Positions 33,927 to 42,475 of a DNA stretch of 64,000 nt are shown piece by piece; positions within the stretch are counted from its first letter, which is position 1, and every line of letters starts with the position of its first letter. A program made the position numbers and the translations under genes. The stretch comes from Ardenticatenaceae bacterium (GTDB taxonomy: Bacteria > Chloroflexota > Anaerolineae > Promineifilales > Promineifilaceae). The notes under the pieces are model-generated. The model was not told where the DNA came from and ran no database searches. It worked only from the letters and a program-made list of their open reading frames with translations. The DNA lies in assembly GCA_020634435.1 (NCBI GenBank), contig JACKBS010000018.1, forward strand, positions 26,043 through 90,042. The letters run 5' to 3'.

Positions 33927-34709
33927 TTATGCCTCCTCTAAAATGCCGTGCTTCTCACGCAGCCAGTCGTACCCTTTCTCTTCCAACTTCAGGGCCAAAT
34001 CAGGGCCACCACTTTCAACGATACGGCCGTCCATCATAATGTGGACAAAATCGGGCTGAATATAGTTGAGAATCCGCTGGTAGTGGGTAATGACCAGCAT
34101 ACCCATGTTGAACTCCTGGCGCAGACGATTGGCCCCTTCGGACACGACGCGCAGCGCATCAATGTCCAGACCAGAGTCTGTCTCATCCATGATGGCAATC
34201 TTGGGCTCTACCGTCGCCATCTGCAAAATCTCCACGCGCTTCTTTTCACCGCCGGAGAAACCTTCATTCAAATACCGGCCAGCAAATTTGTGGTCGATGC
34301 CCAACATATCCATTTTTTCTTTTAGCAAGCGGCGGAATTGGGGAATAGAGATGCCTTTGTCTTCCGGGTCCTCTGCCTGACGGCGGGAGTTAATGGTCTG
34401 GCGCAGGAATTTGGCCAGAGTTACCCCAGGCACCGACGCCGGATACTGGAAAGCCAAAAACAAACCAGCGCGGGAGCGTTCATCTGCTTCCATTTCAAAC
34501 AAATCTTCACCACCAAAAATAACCTGCCCGGCGGTGGCTTCATAAGAAGGATGCCCAGCCAGGGTGTAGGCCAGGGTGCTTTTACCGGAACCATTGGGTC
34601 CCATGAGGGCGTGAACTTCGCCCTGCTTTACCAGCAAATCAATGCCTTTCAAAATAGGTTGATCACCTACGCTAGCATGTAAATTTTTAATTTCTAAGGC
34701 CGTTGTCAT
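33927..34709 (-). CDS. sufC: Fe-S assembly ATPase SufC
   Basis: 260 residues. ABC-type ATPase that drives cluster building on SufBD. Walker A GPNGSGKST (37-45), signature SGGEKKRVEI, Walker B IAIMDETDSGLD and ITHYQRIL are all present. It is the first gene of the seven-gene operon sufC-sufB-sufD-sulfurtransferase-sufS-sufU-Rieske. The promoter is at 34775-34803, back to back with the sufR promoter. Confidence 0.97.
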   Translation of the reverse strand: MTTALEIKNLHASVGDQPILKGIDLLVKQGEVHALMGPNGSGKSTLAYTLAGHPSYEATAGQVIFGGEDLFEMEADERSRAGLFLAFQYPASVPGVTLAKFLRQTINSRRQAEDPEDKGISIPQFRRLLKEKMDMLGIDHKFAGRYLNEGFSGGEKKRVEILQMATVEPKIAIMDETDSGLDIDALRVVSEGANRLRQEFNMGMLVITHYQRILNYIQPDFVHIMMDGRIVESGGPDLALKLEEKGYDWLREKHGILEEA

Positions 34710-34774
34710 GGTTGTCTTCTATCTCCTGTCAAGAAATTCTGTGCAATCTATATTTTGCCCATATTCAGGGGTGG

Positions 34775-34803
34775 ATTATAACATAGGCAGGTAGCACCGT
34801 CAA
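34775..34803 (-). promoter_or_regulatory. suf operon promoter
   Basis: On the minus strand TTGACG (34803-34798), 17 bp, TATAAT (34780-34775), start point ~34768, giving a ~59-nt leader. It faces away from the sufR promoter 34 bp further on, so one bound SufR could cover both. Confidence 0.85.
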
Positions 34804-34836
34804 TAAATATGATAAAAATGATAAAAATAGCATTTA

Positions 34837-34865
34837 TTGACAACTCAGTCTGGGATTGTTATACT
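34837..34865 (+). promoter_or_regulatory. sufR promoter
   Basis: TTGACA (34837-34842), 17 bp, TATACT (34860-34865). The spacer starts CAACTCAGTCTGGGATTG, loosely like the CAAC...GTTG half-sites described for cyanobacterial SufR; AT-rich GATAAAAAT repeats lie between the two promoters. A leader of ~135 nt precedes sufR. Confidence 0.8.
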
Positions 34866-35007
34866 TTTTGCCAAATTTTTGAACAAAATTCAGCTCAAAA
34901 AAGCATGAGAACCAGCTTAAAAAGCTGTCTAGATTTTGCAAAATGCGCTTTGTAGAGGATGTAAACCAGGTGCGGATTAATCAAGGTACAAGGCAAAGGA
35001 TTCTATC

Positions 35008-35670
35008 GTGAAATCGGTAACAAGCAAGGATAAACAGAGCACGCGAGACCTCATTCTTCATGCCCTGAAAGCATCGGCTCAATGCAAAATTGAATCGCTG
35101 GCAGAAGCGGCCGATGTATCGCCCGTTACTGTGCGCCATCACCTGAATGCATTACAGGCTGAAGGGCTGATTGAAGTAGAAAGTGTACGGCGCAAGGTAG
35201 GACGGCCGTTTTACGTTTACACCCTCAGCGAAAAGGGCAATGAGCTGTTTCCGCAAAAATATTTCAGCCTCACCAACCGACTGCTGGAAGAGCTCAAAGA
35301 TCGCCTCCCCCCGGAAACGGTGAATGAAATTTTCATCAGCCTGGTGCAGCGCATCATGGAAGAGCATGCCGGGGAATTTGAAAAACTGCCCATCGAAGAA
35401 CGGCTCAATTATGTGATAAACTTGTTGGGCAGCGAAGGGTTTTTGGCCCGCTGGGAAAAGAGAGAAGACGGCCGTTACCAGATCATCGAATACAGCTGTC
35501 CGTACATTTCTATGGGCCAGCAACACAATGAAGTGTGCACCCTGGACAAACAGCTCATGGTTACGGTCTTGGGAACGGCCGTTGAGCAGCACAGCTGCAT
35601 GTTACACGGTGACGAGTGCTGCCAATTTACTTTGCCAATACGGCCGTCTGACATCAAAATAAATTCGTAA
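35008..35670 (+). CDS. sufR: SufR-type Fe-S-sensing repressor
   Basis: 220 residues, GTG start at 35008 with AAAGGA upstream. A winged-helix regulator: helix-turn-helix at ~27-55 (IESLAEAADVSPVTVRHHL) and wing RRKVGRPFYVYTLSEKG. The C-terminal sensor carries Cys164, Cys177 (C-x12-C), Cys197 and Cys204/205, matching the Fe-S cluster site of SufR, although spacing after the second Cys differs from cyanobacterial SufR. Divergent from sufC, it probably represses the suf operon and itself when clusters are plentiful. Confidence 0.92.
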   Translation: MKSVTSKDKQSTRDLILHALKASAQCKIESLAEAADVSPVTVRHHLNALQAEGLIEVESVRRKVGRPFYVYTLSEKGNELFPQKYFSLTNRLLEELKDRLPPETVNEIFISLVQRIMEEHAGEFEKLPIEERLNYVINLLGSEGFLARWEKREDGRYQIIEYSCPYISMGQQHNEVCTLDKQLMVTVLGTAVEQHSCMLHGDECCQFTLPIRPSDIKINS

Positions 35671-35687
35671 AGCGAAGGAACAAGCAA

Positions 35688-35993
35688 ATGATCGCCAATA
35701 AAGAAGAAGAATTAATTGAATCCATGCGCAGCGTGATTGACCCCGAAATTGGGTTGAACGTGGTCGAACTCGGCCTCTTGCGCAATCTGGACATTGATGA
35801 GGAAACTGACGCCGCCAAAATTACCATGATCCTCACCACCCCCTTCTGCCCCTACGGCCCGCAAATTATTGAGCAGGTGCGCATGGTGGGCAACCAGGTG
35901 ATGCAAGGGGGTGTTACGGTAGAAATTGGCACTGAACTGTGGGACCCGTCGATGATGGAAGAAGGCGCGGGTGGCGATTGGGGCCTGTTCTAA
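35688..35993 (+). CDS. DUF59/MIP18-family Fe-S assembly factor (SufT-like)
   Basis: 101 residues with AAGGA before the ATG. DUF59 proteins help Fe-S cluster maturation or delivery. The landmarks are MRSVIDPEIGLNVVELGLL, the Cys in TTPFCPYGPQI (~54) and the C-terminal GTELWDPSMMEEG. It is 17 bp after sufR, so is co-transcribed with it, and is followed by a terminator. Confidence 0.94.
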   Translation: MIANKEEELIESMRSVIDPEIGLNVVELGLLRNLDIDEETDAAKITMILTTPFCPYGPQIIEQVRMVGNQVMQGGVTVEIGTELWDPSMMEEGAGGDWGLF

Positions 35994-36008
35994 CGCGCAG
36001 CCTAAGCC

Positions 36009-36962
36009 TTAATCCGTGTTGGAAATATTTTCAATCGGTCGATAAAGCTCCCCCTGTGGGAGCTTTTTTTTTGCCCGGTGGCGTGAGGCAAACCGTTCAT
36101 AGAAAAATCCTGCGGCGTTGGCCGCTTGGGTACCAACCAACATCGCGGTTAGCCGCAGCGCGCGCCACCCTTTGCCGACGAGCAGCGGGTAGCTCACCAG
36201 CCTGAGATAAAAGCTTAATGATTCCAGCCGAATGATTCTATTGGTTCGCTCGCTGCGAATGGTGTGAAACAACCAGGCACCCCGACCATAATTAAAATGC
36301 TGCCGCCAAAAGGAGCGTACATCCAGATAATGTTCATGATTCACTATGGCTTGCGGCAAGTAAAGCATGCCAAGACCATGCTGTCGCCAACGATCACAAA
36401 ACTCCCGGTCCTCACCAGCAGCCAGAGACAGTGTTTCGTCAAATCCACCAACCTGCCTGTAACGCTCGGCTGCCAGGGCAAAATTATTGGAAGCCAGAAA
36501 CCGGGCGTGGTCTGCTACAGAATTGTAATGGCCGTACAAATAATTAGTGAGCAGCTGGCTGGTTTGGGAAAACCAGTTCTGTGGCAGGGCATTTTGGGTG
36601 CGGCCGCCCACCATTTTGTCTGGATGGGCAAGCAAGCATAGCGCCAACTGGTATAGCCAGTCAGCATGAGGCGCACAATCATCGTCGGTGAAGGCCAGGA
36701 AACGGCCGTTTGCCACCCCAGCCCCAACATTACGCGCCGCTGCTGGACCTTTGTGGCGCTGCGTGACCAAATGAATTGTCATTTTCGCCTGGAAAGCAGC
36801 AACGAGCGGCGCCAGCAACATTCTGCTGCCATCATCTACCACTACCACTTCAAAAAGCGCACGTGGATAGTCCAGCTGGGTCAGTGCCTGGAGGCAGCGC
36901 CACAGCGGCAAGGGACGATCATAAGTGGGTACGATAATCGAAAATGTCGGTAAAGTTGTCAT
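36009..36962 (-). CDS. Glycosyltransferase family 2
   Basis: 317 residues. GT-A fold enzyme that transfers a sugar from a nucleotide sugar. Landmarks: FSIIVPTYDRPLPLWRCL at the N-terminus, VVVVDDGS, FTDDDCAPHADWL with the DxD metal site, and GEDREFCDRW as the likely acceptor/catalytic stretch. The C-terminal 60 residues hold hydrophobic stretches that may sit at the membrane. The last codons (KKKLPQGELYR) overlap a terminator hairpin that serves the convergent sufR transcript. Acceptor unknown. Confidence 0.92.
   Translation of the reverse strand: MTTLPTFSIIVPTYDRPLPLWRCLQALTQLDYPRALFEVVVVDDGSRMLLAPLVAAFQAKMTIHLVTQRHKGPAAARNVGAGVANGRFLAFTDDDCAPHADWLYQLALCLLAHPDKMVGGRTQNALPQNWFSQTSQLLTNYLYGHYNSVADHARFLASNNFALAAERYRQVGGFDETLSLAAGEDREFCDRWRQHGLGMLYLPQAIVNHEHYLDVRSFWRQHFNYGRGAWLFHTIRSERTNRIIRLESLSFYLRLVSYPLLVGKGWRALRLTAMLVGTQAANAAGFFYERFASRHRAKKKLPQGELYRPIENISNTD
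36044..36072 (+). terminator. sufR-DUF59 terminator inside the GT2 coding end
   Basis: AAAGCTCCC (36044-36052), loop CCTGT, GGGAGCTTT (36058-36066), then T run to 36072. It lies within the final codons of the convergent GT2 gene. Confidence 0.92.
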
Positions 36963-37092
36963 GAAGCAAAGAGTACCCCGGCATTAGCTATTTAGGCAGA
37001 CACGGGGTCTCCTCCTAGGGTAGCCAATAGCACGGAATCTGGGGATAAATATTAGCCGATAACCAGGACCTTTAGAAGTTTAATTTTGTGCG

Positions 37093-37098
37093 TATAAT
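37093..37098 (+). promoter_or_regulatory. -10 element just before the subtilase ATG
   Basis: TATAAT at 37093-37098 lies eight bases before the ATG at 37107, with only a weak TTTAGA (37071-37076) as -35. The transcript would begin at or near the A of the start codon, i.e. leaderless; no ribosome site is visible. Confidence 0.55.
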
Positions 37099-37106
37099 CT
37101 TTTGGT

Positions 37107-40100
37107 ATGCAGCGCCGACTTGCTTTACTCATTTTCAGTTTAATAACGGCCGTCGGGTTTGCCACGTTTTTACTATGGCAAGTTGCCCAATTTGCGCCCG
37201 TACAGGCTGCCCCGGCCCTGGACAAAATCGAACCGGCCCTACTGGAAGCGCTGGCCGAAGGCACACCGGTGCGGTTTATTGCCGATCTGGCCGCAACGGC
37301 CGATTTTTCCACCCTCGCCCCCACGCATTCCCAAGCCCAACATACGGCCGTTTTGCAAACCCTCCAACAAACAGCCACTACCAGCCAGGCTAACGCCCTG
37401 GCCAAATTGGAAACTCTAGAAACGACCGGTGACGTAACGGCCGTACGCTCTCTCTGGATTGTCAACAGCATTGCCGCAACAGGGAACCTTGCCGCTGTGC
37501 AAGCCATCGCCAGCCTGCCCGAGGTGAGCCAGGTGCGGCTGGATACCGTTGTGCAGCAAATTCGCCCCACAGATGATGTAACCGCAACGCTGCTGGCTGG
37601 AGCAACGGCCGTCATCACTGGACCCGTCGCCAGTTGGGGCATTGATCGCATCAATGCGCCAGACGTGTGGCACGGGCTGGGTATCGACGGCAGCGGCGTC
37701 ACCGTGGCCATCATGGACACCGGCGTCGATTGGCAGCACCCTGACCTGATTGACAATTATCGCGGCAACCAGGGCGGTACAGTGGACCACAGCGGCAGCT
37801 GGTTTAACGCCGTTATCCCCACCGAAACCGTGCCAGTAGACAACATTGGCCACGGCACGCACGTGATGGGAACGGCCGTTGGTCACAACGGCATTGGTGT
37901 CGCCCCCGGCGCAAACTGGATTGCCGTCAACATCGCTGATCCGTATGGCCTGATTTGGGAAAGCGACGTACACAGCGGGTTTGAGTGGTTGCTAGCCCCT
38001 AATGGCGACCCTGCCCTCGCCCCAAACGTGGTCAACAACTCCTGGGGCAGCACTCTGCCCAACACCTTGTTTGTAGAAGACATCGCCGCCTTGCAAGCGG
38101 TCAACATCCAGGTGGTATTTTCCGCGGGCAACAGCGGGCCGTACACCGGCACGGTGGGCTACCCTGGCGGCTATCCCAGCGTGCTTGCCGTAGGAGCCAG
38201 CGACGATATTGATGAGGTGGCCTGGTTCTCTTCACGTGGACCATCTACCCAGACGGACGAGCTGAAACCCTGGATTGTGGCTCCCGGCACCCAAATCTTG
38301 TCCTCGCTGCCAGGCGGCGTGTACGGCTTGTACAACGGCACCTCGATGGCTTCCCCGCATGTGGTTGGCACGATTGCGCTGCTGCTAAGCGCCAATCCCA
38401 GCTTGACCCGCAACCAGATCAACCAAATTTTGGCGGATACGGCCGTTCCCATCGCCCCAACCCAGCCCAACATCCACAGCGGCTGGGGGCGCCTGGATGC
38501 CTACGCCGCCGTGGCCAGCCAGACAAACGCGGGTACACTGACCGGCCAGGTAACTACCAACGGTATTCCGCTACCAGGTGTAGTTCTGACTATAACGACA
38601 CTGTCTGGTGCCCAAATTCAGGTAACGACGGGGTTAGACGGCCGTTACGCGGCCCCCCTCCAAACGGGCAGCTATCAGCTAGAAACGCAGCCTTTTGGCT
38701 ACGGGCTCTATTCATCGTCGGGCGTGGCGGTCAGCAATGGGCAGGTTACGACACGTAACATCGCTCTGACCAAGCTGCCGGGTGGGCAAGTAGAAGGCTA
38801 CGTGCGCGCTTCGGCGGGCTACATTCCGCTGGCCGATGCGCGGGTGAAGGTGCTTGGAACACCTGTGGAGACGATGACTGATGGCAACGGCCGTTTCCAC
38901 CTCACCCTTCCCAGCGGCACCTATGAACTGGTTGTGACCAAAGTGGGCTACCAGCAGCAGCGCGGCACGGCTTGGCTGGCCAACAACACCACGGACGTGC
39001 AATATTTTATCCTCGCCGACGCGCCGAGCGTGCTGCTCATGGACAGCGGCCAATGGTACTTCAACAGCCAGGCGGCACAGTACACCGAGGCGCTGACCGC
39101 ACTTAACTACAGCTACGACACGTGGAGCGTGCGCGACCCGGTTAACGATGTGCCCACAGTCGCCGATTTGTCCCCCTATGATGCCGTCATCTGGTCCAGC
39201 CCGCTGGATTCGCCCGGCTTTTTAAACGCCAACAACGTCATCACCGATTATTTGGGGTTAGGCGGCCATCTGTTCATCAGTGGGCAGCACATCGGCAGCT
39301 ATGATGGCGTTGGATTGGATACGCAGCTGTGGTGGTACCGTGATTTAAATGCGATGCTGTTGGGCAAAACGGCCGTAACCCAAACCATCACTGGCAGCAA
39401 CGACTATTTTGCCGGGCTGAGCTTTACCCTCAACGGCGGCACCAGCAGCAACAATCAAACCTACCCCGATGTGTCGGCTCCGCGCAGCGGCGGGTTTACC
39501 CAACCCGCCTTTACCTACGGCGAAGGCGGTGCCGCCGGGCTGACCTCTGGATATTGCACGCCTTTCCGTATGGTTTACCTGGGTTTTGGCCTGGAAGGTG
39601 TGCCCGAAGCGGCTGATCGCGCGGCCATTTTGCAGCAAAGCTTCCACTATTTTGAGGAACCGCGACAAACCGTTGGCATCCAATTTTTCCCCGGCAGCAT
39701 TGATGAGCTGGCCATTCCTGGCGAAACAATGAACTACACGGTCAACGTCTTCAACCGCAGCGAGACAGTGACAGACACGTTCACGCTCTCCATCGGTGGG
39801 GCAGCCTGGCCGACCACGCTGCTCACGCAAACGGTCACGCTTGGCCCCTGCGCCATGACCCAGACGGTGCTGTCGTTAGCTGTGCCAACTGGCCTGCCCG
39901 CGGATTTGGTGGAGGATTTGACGGTAACGGCCGTTTCCCATAACAATTCCGCCGTTTATGCCCAATTACCCGTCACGCACAAAATTCCCGGCCACATTTT
40001 GTTTGTGGACGATGACCGCTTTTATGACCAGACGGCCGAATTTGCCACCGCCCTGGGCGACATGGACCTCACTTTTGACCGTTGGGATACGGGCCACGCT

Positions 40101-41378
40101 GGCGAATTGCGCAACGGACCGTCACTGTCTCTGCTGCAAAACTACGACTTTGTCATCTGGTACACCGGTTACGACTGGTTCCAGCCCATCACCCCGGCGG
40201 AAAATCAAACGCTAACCGCCTATCTGGCTCAGGGTGGCCGGTTGTTCCTCACCAGCCAGGATTTTCTGTACTACCATCACCAAACCGAACTGGCCCGCAG
40301 CTATTTTGGCGTGGCGGATTATGAGGAATCGGTAGAACCGACACAGCTCATTGGCAATGGAAATACGGCCGTTGCTGCCGAACACCCGCCGCCCTATCCG
40401 CTAGATTTTGAACCCTACCAAAACCACGGCGATGGCATTATTCCTGCGCCACTTAGCCAGCCGTTTTTCTGGCACGATCGCGCCCTCCCGGCAGGCACGG
40501 CTACAGCGGGCGACAATTGGCGCGCGGTGCTGTGGGCCGTGCCATTCGAAACCATCACCCCCACCCGCCAGGCGGAAGCAATGAACCGGGTCATGGGTTG
40601 GCTGAGCGATCTGGGTGACTCCAGCTTTGCGGTAGATCAGCGCGTGGGCAAGCTAGGCGAGCCGCGCACCTACACCATCACCGTGCAGCAGGTGCCGGGC
40701 GTGAGTAATTCCGTCTGGCTCACCAACACGCTTTCGCCCTGGCTGGTGCTCGACCAGGCCTCGCTCACGGGTGGGGCAGCGTACAATCCAGCCACGCGCC
40801 AGCTTACCTGGGCGGGCACGCTGCCCGGCGGCGGCAGCCACACGATTACCTATCAGGCTACACCAACCGGCATTGTGCCGCATGGTTTTCAGATAGAAAA
40901 CGCGCTGGTGCTGCACGATGGCAACCACGCGCTCACTTTTGACCGGCTGGCCAATGTGTGGGTGGAAGCGCCGGAAGTAGTGGCCCGGATGACGGCCGTT
41001 CCCAACCAACCGCTCGCCGCCACCATATTCACCTACACCGTCGAGCTGGAAAACGTGGGGCTAACGGCAGCCAACGAAATTTCGGCTGTGGTGAGCCTGC
41101 CCAACACATTCCACATCGTCACCGACACGCTGGCTAGCAGCGCCGGGACGCCCGCTGTGGGCGACCGGCGGCTGTATTGGGCGGGCAACCTGGACATTGC
41201 CGAATCCATCACGATGACCCTGGTGCTGACGCGCGAGGTAACGGCCGTTCCGCAATGGGTCGCCATCACAGCCCTGATCGATGACGGGCTAACCAGCCCA
41301 ACCTTTTTTGCCGAATGGCAGTACCTACCGGTTTACACCAGCTACTTCCCGATTGTGTTTCACAAAGCCCCACCTTAA
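37107..41378 (+). CDS. Large secreted subtilisin-like (S8) serine protease
   Basis: 1423 residues. Signal peptide ends near VQAAPA (~35), followed by an inhibitor-like propeptide (~37-155). The catalytic domain (~165-470) has the triad in VAIMDTGVDW (Asp), NIGHGTHVMGTAVGH (His) and YNGTSMASPHV (Ser), closest in style to bacillopeptidase F. Next are two carboxypeptidase-regulatory-like repeats (~475-630; GTLTGQVTTNGIPLPGVVL, GQVEGYVRASAGYIPLADA), then two related Rossmann-like modules (~640-835 and ~960-1115; SVLLMDSGQWYF and HILFVDDDRFYD) and DUF11-like repeats. The end YTSYFPIVFHKAPP is a short tail seen on many Chloroflexota exoproteins, possibly an export or anchoring signal. Thirteen ACGGCCGT copies lie inside. 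Confidence 0.93.
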   Translation: MQRRLALLIFSLITAVGFATFLLWQVAQFAPVQAAPALDKIEPALLEALAEGTPVRFIADLAATADFSTLAPTHSQAQHTAVLQTLQQTATTSQANALAKLETLETTGDVTAVRSLWIVNSIAATGNLAAVQAIASLPEVSQVRLDTVVQQIRPTDDVTATLLAGATAVITGPVASWGIDRINAPDVWHGLGIDGSGVTVAIMDTGVDWQHPDLIDNYRGNQGGTVDHSGSWFNAVIPTETVPVDNIGHGTHVMGTAVGHNGIGVAPGANWIAVNIADPYGLIWESDVHSGFEWLLAPNGDPALAPNVVNNSWGSTLPNTLFVEDIAALQAVNIQVVFSAGNSGPYTGTVGYPGGYPSVLAVGASDDIDEVAWFSSRGPSTQTDELKPWIVAPGTQILSSLPGGVYGLYNGTSMASPHVVGTIALLLSANPSLTRNQINQILADTAVPIAPTQPNIHSGWGRLDAYAAVASQTNAGTLTGQVTTNGIPLPGVVLTITTLSGAQIQVTTGLDGRYAAPLQTGSYQLETQPFGYGLYSSSGVAVSNGQVTTRNIALTKLPGGQVEGYVRASAGYIPLADARVKVLGTPVETMTDGNGRFHLTLPSGTYELVVTKVGYQQQRGTAWLANNTTDVQYFILADAPSVLLMDSGQWYFNSQAAQYTEALTALNYSYDTWSVRDPVNDVPTVADLSPYDAVIWSSPLDSPGFLNANNVITDYLGLGGHLFISGQHIGSYDGVGLDTQLWWYRDLNAMLLGKTAVTQTITGSNDYFAGLSFTLNGGTSSNNQTYPDVSAPRSGGFTQPAFTYGEGGAAGLTSGYCTPFRMVYLGFGLEGVPEAADRAAILQQSFHYFEEPRQTVGIQFFPGSIDELAIPGETMNYTVNVFNRSETVTDTFTLSIGGAAWPTTLLTQTVTLGPCAMTQTVLSLAVPTGLPADLVEDLTVTAVSHNNSAVYAQLPVTHKIPGHILFVDDDRFYDQTAEFATALGDMDLTFDRWDTGHAGELRNGPSLSLLQNYDFVIWYTGYDWFQPITPAENQTLTAYLAQGGRLFLTSQDFLYYHHQTELARSYFGVADYEESVEPTQLIGNGNTAVAAEHPPPYPLDFEPYQNHGDGIIPAPLSQPFFWHDRALPAGTATAGDNWRAVLWAVPFETITPTRQAEAMNRVMGWLSDLGDSSFAVDQRVGKLGEPRTYTITVQQVPGVSNSVWLTNTLSPWLVLDQASLTGGAAYNPATRQLTWAGTLPGGGSHTITYQATPTGIVPHGFQIENALVLHDGNHALTFDRLANVWVEAPEVVARMTAVPNQPLAATIFTYTVELENVGLTAANEISAVVSLPNTFHIVTDTLASSAGTPAVGDRRLYWAGNLDIAESITMTLVLTREVTAVPQWVAITALIDDGLTSPTFFAEWQYLPVYTSYFPIVFHKAPP

Positions 41379-41475
41379 ACATCTGGCTAATTCGCCCAAT
41401 GTTCACTCGCAAAATTAGCCGAATCGGTTATGATCGGCGGCAGCTGTTTGATAGTAGTCGGTCTATGAGGACAAG

Positions 41476-41880
41476 ATGTTGAATAACACGCTGCAAGAAA
41501 TCGTTAAAATTGCTTATGTTGAAGATGAGCCCAGCATTGCCCAACTTCTGGTCAGTGGCCTGGGTCTATTTGGGATCGAAGTGCAGCCCGTTTTTATGAG
41601 TGCGGAAGAGATGCTGAAGCAAACCGAAAGCGAGGCACTTTCTGAGGTCGATCTATTCTTTTTTGATATTCGCTTGCCTAGAATGACGGGCTTAGAACTG
41701 GCGGGAAAACTGCGTGACCTGGGGGAGAAACGGCCGTTTGTCCTCGTGAGCGCCTGGCCGGCACCCTCTGCCGAGCAGCTAGACAAAATTGATGCAGTAT
41801 TCCTCCCCAAACCGTTCGACTTCCCTGACGTGATCCAAACCATCCAACGGCTCGCCAGCCGGGATGAAAAAGACGAATAA
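41476..41880 (+). CDS. Single-domain response regulator (receiver)
   Basis: 134 residues, GAGGACA ribosome site. Phospho-receiver only: acidic pair Glu16/Asp17 (YVEDEPS), phosphorylated Asp64 (FFFDIRLPRMTG), Ser92 where Thr is usual, Lys112 in LPKPFDF. No output domain, so it must act by protein contact or phosphotransfer. Its kinase is not adjacent; several kinases lie 4-15 kb downstream. Confidence 0.92.
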   Translation: MLNNTLQEIVKIAYVEDEPSIAQLLVSGLGLFGIEVQPVFMSAEEMLKQTESEALSEVDLFFFDIRLPRMTGLELAGKLRDLGEKRPFVLVSAWPAPSAEQLDKIDAVFLPKPFDFPDVIQTIQRLASRDEKDE

Positions 41881-41883
41881 AGG

Positions 41884-41956
41884 CAGTGAAAAGTAAAAAG
41901 TGAATAGTGACGGAAGGAACTCCAACTTATCACTTTTTACTTTTCACTTATCACTG
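41884..41956. repeat. Word-repeat hairpin (AGTGAAAAGTAAAAAGTG)
   Basis: Same word family as 31020-31097: AGTGAAAAGTAAAAAGTG on the left, CACTTTTTACTTTTCACTT on the right. It fills the convergent gap between the receiver gene and ybaK. Confidence 0.8.
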
Positions 41957-41957
41957 C

Positions 41958-42473
41958 TCACTCCGCTCCCTCTTCCTCAACCCCCTCCGAAGACAAATCG
42001 ACCACCCTTGCCCCAGTCAGTTTGCGCAAATCTTTTGGTGATAGCTTAATTTGGGTGCCACGTTCGCCCGCGCTAACAAAGATGCGCGTCTGAGCTTCAG
42101 CTCGTTCATCCAAGTACATGGCAAAGCCTTTGTTGATAAGCGCCAGCGGCGAAATGCCACCAACTTGCAGGCCTGTCATTGCTTCTGCTTCCTGGTGGGT
42201 TGCCATCTTCAGCTTCTTCGCGCCAACCAGTTTGGCCAGCTTTTTCAAATCCAGCTGCCGGTTGGCCGGGACGATAGCGAGCATGGGTTTACTGGAGGAA
42301 CGGCCGTCTTTCGGCGCAGCTACCACCAAAGTTTTAAACACCTGCTCCGGCGGCACGCCCAGTTGAAGGGCAATCTTCTCCGCATCACGCTCGCTAGAAT
42401 CATAGCCGATGGCCTCATAAGCCACCTTTTTGCCCTCGAGCAAGCGCATTGCCAGCGTTTTATTTACCGCCAT
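41958..42473 (-). CDS. ybaK: YbaK/EbsC-type Cys-tRNA(Pro) deacylase
   Basis: 171 residues. Removes cysteine wrongly attached to tRNA-Pro. YbaK landmarks: TLAMRLLEGKKVAYE, GVPPEQVFKTLVV, catalytic-region Lys in that stretch, and GLQVGGISPLALINKG. Its ATG follows the stop of the upstream membrane-protein gene by two bases, with AGGAGAG inside that gene's end, so the two are coupled. Confidence 0.94.
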   Translation of the reverse strand: MAVNKTLAMRLLEGKKVAYEAIGYDSSERDAEKIALQLGVPPEQVFKTLVVAAPKDGRSSSKPMLAIVPANRQLDLKKLAKLVGAKKLKMATHQEAEAMTGLQVGGISPLALINKGFAMYLDERAEAQTRIFVSAGERGTQIKLSPKDLRKLTGARVVDLSSEGVEEEGAE

Positions 42474-42475
42474 TT

